Below are positions 24,385 through 32,105 of a stretch of 64,000 nucleotides of DNA, piece by piece. The first letter of the stretch is position 1; every line of letters begins with the position of its first letter. The translations under genes were made by a program, and so were the position numbers. The DNA is from Acidimicrobiales bacterium (GTDB lineage: Bacteria > Actinomycetota > Acidimicrobiia > Acidimicrobiales > Aldehydirespiratoraceae), in contig JAQWLJ010000011.1 of the NCBI GenBank assembly GCA_029247365.1, forward strand, positions 18,890 to 82,889, given 5' to 3'. The notes under the pieces are model-generated. The model was not told where the DNA came from. It was given only the letters and a program-made list of their open reading frames with translations, and ran no database searches.

Positions 24385-25103
24385 GGCGAGTCAGGCAAGC
24401 GGTCTGCGGGAAGATCGGCTACCGCCGTGAGCGGCACTGCGCCGAGCAGCCGACGGAGCTCGTCAACCAGGCTGCCGTCGGCGTCGGTCACTCGGTTCAG
24501 GAGCACAGAGAACCTGGCGCCGGCCGGCACGTCTTTTCGGGACCCAGCCGGCGAAAGAAGCACCCGGGCCAGCCGCTCGGGGCTGAGCTCATCGACCTCG
24601 CGGCAGCCGGCGAGCGCCGCAACCCGCTCTGGACGCTGACAGCCCTCGAGAATCGGTACGCCAACTGCAGCCATGCCAACACAGGCGACGACATGCGTTG
24701 ATGCCAACGGAATCACCGGCTCATAGTCGCGAGGTGCCTTGAACGGCATGCGCCGTGAGCCGTCGGCCTCGACCGCAACGGTGTCGGCAAATGCCCCCCA
24801 ACGGTCACACGTCTGCGGGGTAACCCCAACTGCACGGTGGTCATCAACATGCTGCCATGCGATCACCCATCCGTGATCGTCGAGGGCCCGAGCAAGCTCA
24901 GCATCGCCAGGGTCGAGCAGGACGGGACGGCCACCGGTTCGCTCCACCCCCATCTTCGTCGTGGTGGTAATGACGGTGCGGCCCTGACGGTAACGGCCAA
25001 GCGCGAACAACGCCGTTGTCTTGCCGCCACCGCCGACGAACGAAACGAGCGCCTGAGGGCCGAGCTCAAGGGCTTCGCCGAGCGTCTCCCATCCGATGGT
25101 CAT
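24381..25103 (-). CDS. yqeC: YqeC-like selenium-dependent hydroxylase accessory protein
   Basis: A 240-residue protein that matches YqeC, named for its genomic association with selenium-dependent molybdenum hydroxylases (xanthine or purine hydroxylases carrying labile Se). A P-loop-like SFVGGGGKTT (21-30) is followed by TTTTKMG and then the family block VEADGSRRMPFKAP and EPVIP. These are the conserved YqeC landmarks. It would act in the cytoplasm in insertion of selenium into the Mo cofactor, with SelD and YqeB; the exact chemistry is not established. Together with the selenoprotein at 3767 it implies that the organism uses selenium. The ATG at 25103 is chosen over an upstream start that has no ribosome site. 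Confidence 0.82.
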   Translation of the reverse strand: MTIGWETLGEALELGPQALVSFVGGGGKTTALFALGRYRQGRTVITTTTKMGVERTGGRPVLLDPGDAELARALDDHGWVIAWQHVDDHRAVGVTPQTCDRWGAFADTVAVEADGSRRMPFKAPRDYEPVIPLASTHVVACVGMAAVGVPILEGCQRPERVAALAGCREVDELSPERLARVLLSPAGSRKDVPAGARFSVLLNRVTDADGSLVDELRRLLGAVPLTAVADLPADRLPDSP

Positions 25104-25255
25104 GACCCGAACGTAGCCAGGAAACAGGCACCAGTCGCGCCTGCGGATCGCCCGGTCCTCGAGCCGAACCCAGACCGCCTCGCTCGCCTGTCGCTCCCTT
25201 CGCAACCTCGGCGCGGACCCGGCACGAACCTTTGCGGCGTTAGCCTTTCTTCTTC

Positions 25256-26146
25256 GTGAAGCAGCTCCAAGTCCTCTCCGCCGTCTGCGCCCTTGTGGTG
25301 CTGGTTCTTCTCGCCACCTCGTGCGGCTCTGACAGCGGTTCCGATGGCACCGTGATCGCCTCCATCAACGGGCGCGAGCTCACCCGCGGCCAGCTCGACG
25401 ATCTGCTCCCCGACGGTGACAACACCGTCGATACACGCATCGCGTCGACGGTGAGCGAGTGGCTCCTCGCTCAGGTCGTCGAGTTCGAGCTCCAACAACG
25501 GGGCTTCGCTCCCACCGCCGAGGAGCGCTCCGACAGCATCGAGCTCGTCGAACTTCGGGGGATCGGCCGAAACGACACCGAGCAAGATCTGCTTGCCAAC
25601 TCGTACGCGTTGAGCCTGGCGGCCGGCCGTTGGTCGATCGAGGAGCTCGAGACCCTCGACGGCCCAGAGCCGCCTATGTATCTGTGCTCCAACCACATCC
25701 TCCTCAACGAACTCGGCGAGGCCGAAGCCGCACTCGAACGTTTCAACGACGGTGAGGATTTCGCCGAGCTCGCGATCGAGCTCTCGACCGGGCCATCGGG
25801 CCCGAACGGCGGTGATCTTGGCTGTGTTCTCGAGGGCCAGTTCGTACAGCCGTTCGAGGAGGCCGCCTTCGCGGCCGAGTCTGGCGACGTGATCGGCCCG
25901 GTTGAGACCGCGTTCGGGTTCCACATCATCCAGATCGAGTCGGTCGGTCCGGCCACCGAAGAGAACCACCCCTCGGCCGATCCCGTCGAGATTGCGCAGC
26001 TCATGCTGCAGGCCCGCCGGTTCCAAGAGGCTGGGCTGATCGGGATGCTCGAAGCATCCGCCATCGACAACTTCGGCGCCGACGCGTCCGTGGACTCGTC
26101 AATCGGAACGCTCGACTCGCTGACGCTACAGATCAGCGTCGGATAG
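25256..26146 (+). CDS. PpiC/parvulin-type peptidyl-prolyl isomerase lipoprotein
   Basis: A 296-residue exported protein. A GTG start is followed by a lipoprotein signal (hydrophobic about 7-20, lipobox LATSC with Cys at 23), then a SurA-like helical N-domain (about 30-130) and a parvulin domain (about 140-225) with SNHILL, FAELA, STGPSG.NGGDLG and F...V..FGFHIIQ, typical of PpiC. It would anchor to the outer face of the membrane and assist folding of secreted proteins, as PrsA does in Gram-positives. The C-terminal 60 residues lack a clear domain. It diverges from yqeC across about 150 nt without other features. Confidence 0.87.
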   Translation: MKQLQVLSAVCALVVLVLLATSCGSDSGSDGTVIASINGRELTRGQLDDLLPDGDNTVDTRIASTVSEWLLAQVVEFELQQRGFAPTAEERSDSIELVELRGIGRNDTEQDLLANSYALSLAAGRWSIEELETLDGPEPPMYLCSNHILLNELGEAEAALERFNDGEDFAELAIELSTGPSGPNGGDLGCVLEGQFVQPFEEAAFAAESGDVIGPVETAFGFHIIQIESVGPATEENHPSADPVEIAQLMLQARRFQEAGLIGMLEASAIDNFGADASVDSSIGTLDSLTLQISVG

Positions 26147-26183
26147 CCAGAGCCCGGCTGCGGCTCGGTCTACGGTGACCTCA

Positions 26184-26888
26184 ATGCAGGTGCTTCAGAT
26201 CTGGCGATATCCGATTAAGTCGGTCGGCGGCGAACACCTGGAGGCGGCGACCATCGGCAACCTCGGTGTTGCTGGCGATCGGGGCTGGGGTCTCGTCGAC
26301 GAATCGACCGGTTATGTCCTCACTGCGCGGCGCGAACCGAAGCTGCTGATGGCGACCTGCCGTCTTCTTGAGGGTGCACCGGTCACCACGACCGACGCTG
26401 GCGACCGGTTGCGCTCCTCTGCTGACTGGAGCGGGTGGCTCGGTCGGTCCGTTCGTCTCGAGAAGGCCAGCAACATCGGCGGGACCTACGAGAACCCACT
26501 CGACATCGAGAACGAGGCCAACTGGATGTCGTGGCAGGGTCCGGCCGACGCGTGGCACGACAGCGCTCAGTCTCGCATCAGCCTCGTCAGCACCGGCTCG
26601 CTCGGCGACTGGGACGCCCGTCGGTTCCGCGCCAACATCGTGGTCGAGGGCGACGGTGAGGACGAGTTCATCGGATCGTCGATCCGGATCGGCGACGAAG
26701 TGGAGGCGACCGTGATGAAAGGCATCGATCGGTGCGTGATGGTCACCCGGCCGCAGCCCGGACTCGAGCGCAACCTCAGCGTGCTGCGCACCATCACCAA
26801 ACGCCCAAACGGCACCTTCTGTATCGGAGCGCTCATTGACCGGGGTGGAACCATCATGGTGGGAGATCGAGTCGACGCAAGCTCATGA
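26184..26888 (+). CDS. MOSC domain-containing protein
   Basis: A 234-residue protein with the MOSC N-terminal beta-barrel (YPIKSVGGEHLEAA, LGVAGDRGWGLVDE, about 8-45) followed by the MOSC domain (about 110-230) with FRANIVVEG and the conserved Cys in GIDRCVMVTRPQPG. MOSC proteins bind molybdenum cofactor or mobilise sulfur; this two-part architecture is also found in mARC-type reductases and YcbX. Given yqeC 1 kb away, a link to molybdenum enzymes is plausible but inferred. The ATG at 26184 is preferred to a GTG three codons earlier. The stop overlaps the phosphopantetheinyl transferase start (ATGA). Confidence 0.85.
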   Translation: MQVLQIWRYPIKSVGGEHLEAATIGNLGVAGDRGWGLVDESTGYVLTARREPKLLMATCRLLEGAPVTTTDAGDRLRSSADWSGWLGRSVRLEKASNIGGTYENPLDIENEANWMSWQGPADAWHDSAQSRISLVSTGSLGDWDARRFRANIVVEGDGEDEFIGSSIRIGDEVEATVMKGIDRCVMVTRPQPGLERNLSVLRTITKRPNGTFCIGALIDRGGTIMVGDRVDASS

Positions 26889-27580
26889 CCGTCATCGACC
26901 TTGCGCTTGCGGTTCCGCCGCAGTCTGCGTATCGAGTCGAGCAACTCTCCCTGATCGTCGACGACAGCGAGCGCAACCGCGCCGCCCGCTTCCACCACAA
27001 CGATGACCGGTCTCTGTACATCACCGCCCATGCGCTGGCGCGTCTCGCACTCACACGACGTCGGCCACGTATCGCTCCGTCGGACTGGCGCTTCTCGAAT
27101 GGACCCTGGGGCAGGCCCCATCCAGTCAACATCGAGACGGGCAAACTCCAGTTCAACCGCTCGCACACACGGGGAATGACGGCCGTTGCGGTCGCCGAGG
27201 AGGTGGACGTCGGTGTCGACGTGAAATGGACCCGCCCCGACGACTGGATCTATGAAACCGCCACGACCGTGTTTTCCTCCGCTGAGGTCGACTCCCTCTT
27301 GACCCTCGACGAGGAGGAGCGCCGCGATCGCTTCTTCCTCTACTGGACGTTGAAGGAGAGCTACATCAAAGCCCGTGGGATGGGGGTGTCGCTTCCACTG
27401 ACGCGCATCTCCTTTGCGCGCACGGTCGGCGAAGACGCGGTACTCGACCTCGGCCCATCGTTGGAGGACGACGCGGCCTCGTGGGCGTTCGCAACCTTTC
27501 GACCGGCACCCGAAGTACGCGGCGCCATCGCCGTACGGACCCCGTCACTCAACATGGAGGTCTCATGGCCCGACGTCTAA
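26885..27580 (+). CDS. 4'-phosphopantetheinyl transferase, Sfp type
   Basis: A 231-residue enzyme transferring phosphopantetheine from CoA to a carrier-protein Ser. Sfp-type motifs are present: FNRSHTRGM (about 89-97), VGVDVKW (Mg-binding Asp, about 109-115) and FYWTLKESYIKARGMG-like WTLKESYIKA (about 153-162). The length fits two pseudo-repeats of the Sfp subfamily rather than the short AcpS type. It is coupled to the MOSC gene by ATGA and overlaps the following lipoprotein gene by 16 nt. No NRPS or PKS gene is in the window, so the carrier protein is unknown. Confidence 0.87.
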   Translation: MTVIDLALAVPPQSAYRVEQLSLIVDDSERNRAARFHHNDDRSLYITAHALARLALTRRRPRIAPSDWRFSNGPWGRPHPVNIETGKLQFNRSHTRGMTAVAVAEEVDVGVDVKWTRPDDWIYETATTVFSSAEVDSLLTLDEEERRDRFFLYWTLKESYIKARGMGVSLPLTRISFARTVGEDAVLDLGPSLEDDAASWAFATFRPAPEVRGAIAVRTPSLNMEVSWPDV

Positions 27581-28167
27581 CGATCGCGCTGCTGGGCACG
27601 TTGGGGTTGCTTGCGGCTGCGTGTGGCGACGATGCGTTGTCGACTGAAGAGGTCGAAGCGATCGACAGGCTGGTCGATGCTGCGCTGACCGTTGACGAGA
27701 AACGGTGCATCCTTGGCGGCATCGACAGGCTTGGGATCCCCGTGTCACAAATCGCCGCCGACGAACTGACCGCCGATCAGGATGGTGAGGTCCTCGCCGC
27801 CACCCTCGAATGTGTCGAAGACCTCGCCACAATCGAAAGCTTTATTGACTCCTTCATTGCCGGCGCCGCCGAAGAAGGCACTGAACTCAGCCGCAACGAA
27901 GCCCGGTGCGCGATTCGGGCTCTCGAAGCCGAAGACCAGGGCGCAGCAATCCACGCCTGCCTCGGCGACCGGGCCAGCGACGGCGACTTCGGCGATGATC
28001 CAGTGCTCGACTTGCTCGCCGAACAGTGCCGGCGGGGCAACGACCAGGCCTGCGATGAACTCCACGTCACGAGCCCCATCGGCAGCGAGTACGAGGCCTA
28101 CGGCCGCACCTGCGGTGGACGTGCCCCCGAGGGTGCCGAGCCGAGTTGCTTCGATGAACTCGACTGA
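27565..28167 (+). CDS. Putative lipoprotein, Cys-rich, function unknown
   Basis: A 200-residue protein with a lipoprotein signal: MARR, a hydrophobic core (about 5-18) and the lipobox LAAAC with Cys at 20. GGAGG lies 5 nt before the ATG, inside the end of the preceding gene. The mature part is very acidic (many Asp/Glu), probably helical, with several Cys (ECVED, RCAIRA, HACLG, EQCRRG, QACDEL, RTCGG, PSCFDEL) spaced so as to form disulfides outside the cell. I recognise no family. It overlaps the PPTase gene by 16 nt. Confidence 0.7.
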   Translation: MARRLTIALLGTLGLLAAACGDDALSTEEVEAIDRLVDAALTVDEKRCILGGIDRLGIPVSQIAADELTADQDGEVLAATLECVEDLATIESFIDSFIAGAAEEGTELSRNEARCAIRALEAEDQGAAIHACLGDRASDGDFGDDPVLDLLAEQCRRGNDQACDELHVTSPIGSEYEAYGRTCGGRAPEGAEPSCFDELD

Positions 28168-28185
28168 GGCGCGAGTACGTCGAGA

Positions 28186-28728
28186 TCAGTCCTTGGGCGG
28201 GCGATAGAAGGTGGCGAGCTGCGCCAATGCGGCACCGACACCACCGATGGCCGCAATCAGCAAGCCGGTCCAACCGTCGAGGTCTTCAATGATCCCAAGT
28301 CGGTAGTCGAGGCTGTACTGGCCGGCGCCACTCGTGGCGACACCAACAACGAGGACCGCATAGATGACGTTCAGCTCGATGCCGTCGTTGACGCTCATGA
28401 AGCCGTTCTTCCAATGCACGGTGTAGCCGGCCACGGTCATGAGCGCGACGATCGCCATTGCGGCAAAGGGGGTGAGCAAACCGGCCGCAAGCAGCAGACC
28501 GGCGCCGACCTCGGTGCTCGCCGCCAGGTAGGCATTGAGCTTGCCGGGGCGCATACCCATCGAGTCGAACCAGCGAGCGGTACCGGCGATCTTCCCACCC
28601 TTGAGGAACTTCTGATAGCCGTGGGCGGCAACTGAAATACCGGCGAAGACCCGGACGACAAGCATGCCGATGCTCACCGCATCGGGGTGGGCGACGTAGC
28701 TGTCGGTGGCAAGAATCGTTGTGAGCAT
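28186..28728 (-). CDS. DoxX family membrane protein
   Basis: A 180-residue protein with four hydrophobic segments (about 20-38, 70-95, 98-118, 150-170) and the DoxX signatures VRVFAGISVAAHGYQKFLKGG, GAGLLLAAGLLTPFAA and AGYTVHWKNGF. DoxX relatives have been linked to thiol and redox stress defence in mycobacteria, together with SodA and a thiosulfate oxidoreductase; the role here is unknown. AAAGGGAG precedes the ATG at 28728. It diverges from the thiolase-like gene, with 43 nt between the two starts. Confidence 0.83.
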   Translation of the reverse strand: MLTTILATDSYVAHPDAVSIGMLVVRVFAGISVAAHGYQKFLKGGKIAGTARWFDSMGMRPGKLNAYLAASTEVGAGLLLAAGLLTPFAAMAIVALMTVAGYTVHWKNGFMSVNDGIELNVIYAVLVVGVATSGAGQYSLDYRLGIIEDLDGWTGLLIAAIGGVGAALAQLATFYRPPKD

Positions 28729-28771
28729 GTGGACTCCCTTTCCGGGCGCGCATTGTAGGAGACTCACCACC

Positions 28772-29872
28772 GTGACCCTCCCAATCACTGCGGCCGTGCG
28801 CAGCCCGTTTGCCGAAGCCGACGGCGTGCTCGCAAGGTGGCACCCGGTCGATCTTGCGGCAGTCGTGATGGACGCCGCCCTTGCGGCAGCCGGTATTGAC
28901 GCCAACACCGTCGATCTCGTCGTGGCCGGTTGCACCGAACCGGTTGGGGCTCAAGGGGCGAACGCGGCCCATGCCTGCGCACTTGCCGCAGGCTGGCCGC
29001 CATCGATCCCGGGCCTCGTGGTCGATGCCGAGACCGCATCGGGATTCGCGGCGCTGGTGGTAGCCCACGATGCCCTCGCAGCCGGACGAGCGCGCACTGC
29101 CGTCGTCGTCGGCCTCAATAGCGCATCGGTGGTCCAGCCGGGGGCAGGTGCGCTTGGCCGGATCTACGGCCGACCCTGGGGACCTTCAGTCGAACAGCGA
29201 TACGCCCAGTCCGGTGGCCTGCTCCCACCAATCACCGCCGCCGACCGACTCGCTCTCGCCCGAGGAATAACCCAAGCGCAGCAGGACGAGTGGGGCCTGC
29301 GATCACTCGACCGCCGCGTTGCCCCCCCAGCCGCGCTGGTCACGGTTGGCGCCCGTCCTGGTGAGTCGGTGGCCGTGCAGCGCGACACCCCGATCTCCGA
29401 CGACGCGCATCGCCAGATCCCGGTCGACGAGTTGGAGCCGATCTTTGATCCAAACGGCACCACGACAGCCGCCAGCTTTGCACCTGCGGCCGACGGGGTG
29501 GCCGTCATAGTGCTGTCGACGGCGGCGGCCGAACCGCTCGGCGTACTCGAGTCGGCATCGCTGGGTGCCGGTGATCCGAACGACCCGCTCGGCGGTCTCG
29601 ACATCGTTAGAGGAGCGGCGCCGTTGCCGGCCAGTGGCTGGATGATCGCTGAACCATCCGCTTCCACGACGCTGCTTGCGCTCCAGGAACTCAAAATCGA
29701 CAAGTCGCTGGTCAACCAGCACGGTGGCACGATCGCCGTTGGCGACGCTGCCGCCGCAGAGGATCTGCGCCTCATCATCGATGGTCTGCACGCCGCCGAG
29801 GCGGGCGCCCAGGGCGCCGCACTTCGCTGCGGCGGTGGAGCCGCGGGTATCTCCCACTGGCGGCGCTCGTAG
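28772..29872 (+). CDS. Thiolase-fold protein lacking the nucleophilic Cys
   Basis: 366 residues with the thiolase fold: VDLVVAGCTEPVGAQGANAAH, then the block that normally holds the acyl-accepting Cys (NxxCxSG), here DAETASG (Thr in place of Cys), then VNQHGGTIAVGDAAA where thiolases have GG.I..GHP (the catalytic His is lost), and a C-terminal CGGGAAG that keeps the second Cys. The core fold is intact, but two of the catalytic groups are gone, so classical Claisen condensation or thiolysis is unlikely. It may be an inactive partner or an SCP2/DitF-type protein. The GTG at 28772 is chosen; a longer frame starting at 28706 runs into the divergent DoxX gene. Confidence 0.75.
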   Translation: MTLPITAAVRSPFAEADGVLARWHPVDLAAVVMDAALAAAGIDANTVDLVVAGCTEPVGAQGANAAHACALAAGWPPSIPGLVVDAETASGFAALVVAHDALAAGRARTAVVVGLNSASVVQPGAGALGRIYGRPWGPSVEQRYAQSGGLLPPITAADRLALARGITQAQQDEWGLRSLDRRVAPPAALVTVGARPGESVAVQRDTPISDDAHRQIPVDELEPIFDPNGTTTAASFAPAADGVAVIVLSTAAAEPLGVLESASLGAGDPNDPLGGLDIVRGAAPLPASGWMIAEPSASTTLLALQELKIDKSLVNQHGGTIAVGDAAAAEDLRLIIDGLHAAEAGAQGAALRCGGGAAGISHWRRS

Positions 29873-29881
29873 GCTGACACC

Positions 29882-30151
29882 GTGCAACTGTTCGGTTACG
29901 GCGTGCTCAATATCCTGGTGGCGATCGGCGGGTTCTACGTGATCATGCGTGTGGGGATGACGATGCTCGGTGCCATGGGGCAGCCGATTCCCGAACCACC
30001 CCCTGCGGGTGAGCTGCGCAAGGTCAAGATCATGTATCGCTGCGCGATCTGCGGTGCCGAGGTTCGAATGACGATCGCCCCACACGAGGATCCCGAGCCA
30101 CCGCGACACTGCCTTGAGGACATGGATCTCGTCGCTCCCATCGAGGATTGA
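29882..30151 (+). CDS. Small membrane-anchored zinc-ribbon-like protein
   Basis: 89 residues, GTG start 9 nt after the thiolase-like gene. One hydrophobic segment (about 8-32) is followed by a Pro-rich linker and a small domain with CAICGAEVRM and RHCLEDM (Cys at about 54, 57 and 76). Three Cys with a nearby His could hold zinc. The family is not recognised with certainty; similar small one-helix proteins occur next to crgA-region genes in actinobacteria. It ends just before the DnaA-box pair at 30153. Confidence 0.65.
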   Translation: MQLFGYGVLNILVAIGGFYVIMRVGMTMLGAMGQPIPEPPPAGELRKVKIMYRCAICGAEVRMTIAPHEDPEPPRHCLEDMDLVAPIED

Positions 30152-30152
30152 G

Positions 30153-30173
30153 CTTTCCACAGCCTGTGGATAA
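30153..30173. promoter_or_regulatory. Pair of inverted DnaA-box sequences
   Basis: TGTGGATAA (30165-30173) is an exact reverse copy of the DnaA-box consensus TTATCCACA. CTTTCCACA (30153-30161), 3 nt away, faces it with two differences from that consensus. The pair begins 1-2 nt after the small membrane protein's stop and lies about 80 nt before crgA. Only two boxes are present and there is no AT-rich stretch, so this looks like a regulatory or DnaA-titration site rather than an origin. Confidence 0.5.
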
Positions 30174-30184
30174 GCATGGGGAGA

Positions 30185-30202
30185 AATCACACGCATGTGA
30201 TT
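30185..30202. promoter_or_regulatory. Inverted repeat upstream of crgA
   Basis: AATCACA (30185-30191) and TGTGATT (30196-30202) form a perfect 7-bp inverted repeat with CGCA between, 50 nt before the crgA start. It could be an operator. The half-sites resemble CRP/FNR halves, but in opposite polarity to the usual TGTGA-TCACA order. Confidence 0.4.
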
Positions 30203-30251
30203 CGACGTCCTTGGTTCCCGACCTCGTCGAGATGCGCCTATCCTCAGCGCC

Positions 30252-30542
30252 ATGTCCGAGCAGAAGCCAACGAAGCGTCGAGTGTCCGGTGGCCGCGTAA
30301 CCCCGAAGGGCACCCGTCCCGAGGGTTACACCTCCGAGACGTTCAGCCACACCGGACTCGATGAACAGAGGGAATCATCCCCCACCTGGGTGCCAGTTCT
30401 GATGTTTAGCCTGCTTGGCCTCGGCATCGCCACGATCCTGCTCAACTACGTTGGGTCGATCTGGGACACCAACAACGGCATCCTCCTGCTCGGCCTCGGC
30501 ATGATCCTTGGCGGCATCATCACCGCCACCGAGTACCGATAA
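30252..30542 (+). CDS. crgA: Cell division protein CrgA
   Basis: 96 residues: a basic N-terminus with KKR-type stretches (PTKRRVSGGRVTPKG), then two closely spaced transmembrane segments (about 45-65 and 75-92) joined by a short loop containing W-D-T-N-N. This is the CrgA layout. CrgA is a small actinobacterial divisome protein that binds FtsZ, FtsQ, FtsI and the peptidoglycan synthases at the septum. In mycobacteria it lies near the origin beside pknB; here it stands alone, preceded by DnaA boxes and a palindrome and facing dcd. It is the clearest taxonomic marker in the window. Confidence 0.9.
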   Translation: MSEQKPTKRRVSGGRVTPKGTRPEGYTSETFSHTGLDEQRESSPTWVPVLMFSLLGLGIATILLNYVGSIWDTNNGILLLGLGMILGGIITATEYR

Positions 30543-30558
30543 CGGCCCTCGTCCAGCG

Positions 30559-31122
30559 CTAGTCGAAGTTCTCCCAGTAGCGGCTCGGCATCGGGCCCTG
30601 CTGATACTTGTACTTCGATTTCAACGCGCCTGAACCGTAGGGCGTCTCGGCTGGCGTGGTCATCTGCTGGAACGAAATCTGGCCGATCTTCATACCGGGA
30701 TAGAGGGTGATCGGCAGGTTCGCGACATTGCTCAACTCGAGCGTCAACTGCCCATCGAAGCCGGCATCGACGAAACCCGCAGTGGAGTGGATCAGCAGGC
30801 CGAGGCGTCCGAGCGATGACTTGCCCTCGAGCCGAGCGACTAGGTCGTCGGGCACAGCAACGCGCTCGAGCGTCGACCCGAGCACGAACTCGCCCGGATG
30901 CAGGATGAACGGATCGTCTCCTGCGGTCTCGACCAACTCGGTCAGCTCCTCGAGGTTCTGCTTCACATCGATGTGACCCATCGTGTGGTTCTTAAACACC
31001 CGAAAAAAGCGGTCGAGCCGCAGGTCGACCGATGACGGCTGCAAGCTGTTCGGCCCGAGCGGCTCGATAACGATTTTGCCAGCATCGAGCTGCTCACGGA
31101 TGGTGCGGTCGGAAAGGATCAC
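30559..31122 (-). CDS. dcd: dCTP deaminase (probably dUMP-forming)
   Basis: A 187-residue trimeric dUTPase-fold enzyme. The dCTP deaminase blocks are present: [24 protein letters not shown], the active-site [33 protein letters not shown] (catalytic Glu in LTLELSN), YPGMKIGQI and the C-terminal YQQGP.PSRYW lid. The [11 protein letters not shown] form is typical of actinobacterial enzymes, which often convert dCTP to dUMP directly. It provides dUMP for thymidylate synthesis. It overlaps the thymidine kinase gene by 4 nt (ATGA), giving a deoxynucleotide salvage operon. Confidence 0.92.
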   Translation of the reverse strand: MILSDRTIREQLDAGKIVIEPLGPNSLQPSSVDLRLDRFFRVFKNHTMGHIDVKQNLEELTELVETAGDDPFILHPGEFVLGSTLERVAVPDDLVARLEGKSSLGRLGLLIHSTAGFVDAGFDGQLTLELSNVANLPITLYPGMKIGQISFQQMTTPAETPYGSGALKSKYKYQQGPMPSRYWENFD

Positions 31123-31871
31123 GCGTTGTCTCCAGCGGGATGGGTGGCATGGACTTGGGTTGCATGGAGCGGCATCGGAACGGCATCGGGATCAACCTCA
31201 ACCGGGCCACTGCGATCGGGGCGATCAGCAGGCCGGGCGACATCATCGTCGAGAAGTTCGAGCTGGTCACCTCGAGCAGCGCGTGCACCTTCCATCCAGT
31301 GCGCACGGCACAGCAGGTCGTAGAAGACCTCACCGGCAGTGGGGCTGCTCGTGTCGCCGACGACCACCGTGGCGCCACTGATGACCTGGACCCCGTCAAC
31401 GAACCGGGCATTGTGGGTGGCCCGGGCCCCGCACCAGCATCGGGCCTCGACCTGAATCTCGGTGCGGTTGTCGGCCAGTTCCATCAGGCGGGCAGAGCCC
31501 GGGAACATCACACCCTGAAACGTCGTGAGTAGACCGAAGGCGTAGACGTCGACCCCAAGGTCGTCAACCACTCGAGCGAGTTGGTCGCACTGCGCCGGAT
31601 CATAGAACTGAGCTTCATCACAGATCACCGCATTCAGGTGGCCGAGTGACCCCACCCGTTGGCGGACCAACTCGAAGAGGTCGGAACCCGGCTCAACGAT
31701 CTCGGCGTCGGCCGACACACCCAAGCGGCTCGACACGCGCCCTTCGGTCCGATCGAGCTGGGTCATCAGGAGTGTGGTGAGCCCGCGAGCGCGCAGGTTG
31801 TGGTGGATCTGCAGGGCCTGCGTTGACTTGCCTGATCCCATCGTGCCGAAGGTGAAGCGCAGTTTGGCCAT
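31119..31871 (-). CDS. tdk: Thymidine kinase
   Basis: A 250-residue type II (TK1-like) thymidine kinase phosphorylating thymidine with ATP. The P-loop GTMGSGKST is at 9-17, the Asp-Glu switch is CDEAQFY (about 83-89), and the zinc lasso includes [13 protein letters not shown], with a further Cys in LLCRAHW. The C-terminal 45 residues (rich in Asp, Pro and Arg) go beyond the usual length of about 200 and look disordered. It is first in the operon with dcd. The 5' region holds an inverted repeat at 31918-31962. Confidence 0.88.
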   Translation of the reverse strand: MAKLRFTFGTMGSGKSTQALQIHHNLRARGLTTLLMTQLDRTEGRVSSRLGVSADAEIVEPGSDLFELVRQRVGSLGHLNAVICDEAQFYDPAQCDQLARVVDDLGVDVYAFGLLTTFQGVMFPGSARLMELADNRTEIQVEARCWCGARATHNARFVDGVQVISGATVVVGDTSSPTAGEVFYDLLCRAHWMEGARAARGDQLELLDDDVARPADRPDRSGPVEVDPDAVPMPLHATQVHATHPAGDNA

Positions 31872-31917
31872 CGCTCTGGACCCTACTAACGCTCCGTGGT
31901 CGCCGCCGCCCCAGGTT

Positions 31918-31962
31918 TTCCCCAGAAGTACCGATCGATAGGTCGACAGCGCAGCTGGGGAA
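31918..31962. repeat. Inverted repeat upstream of tdk
   Basis: TTCCCCAG (31918-31925) recurs inverted as CTGGGGAA (31955-31962), with near-matching flanks and 29 nt between. It lies 47-91 nt before the tdk start, in the 153-nt gap shared with the divergent tRNA-Gly. It could be an operator pair; no other evidence supports this. Confidence 0.25.
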
Positions 31963-32024
31963 CCCGACCCTGATCACTGCGGCAGTGTGCTGAACCGACC
32001 CTCCCGCTACGATCGGCCGCTTCT

Positions 32025-32095
32025 GCGGGTGTAGTTCAATGGTAGAACATCAGCTTCCCAAGCTGAGAACGCGAGTTCGATTCTCGTCACCCGCT
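32025..32095 (+). tRNA. tRNA-Gly (anticodon CCC)
   Basis: 71 nt. The acceptor stem GCGGGTG (32025-32031) pairs with CACCCGC (32088-32094), discriminator T at 32095, no encoded CCA. The anticodon arm TCAGC-TTCCCAA-GCTGA gives CCC; the T arm has GTTCGATTC. TACGAT about 17 nt upstream is a possible -10 element. Confidence 0.95.
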
Positions 32096-32105
32096 CGATG
32101 CTCGA

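Noticed and set aside
30153..30202. Chromosomal origin of replication
   Set aside because: Only two DnaA boxes, no AT-rich unwinding region and no dnaA, dnaN or gyrase genes nearby.
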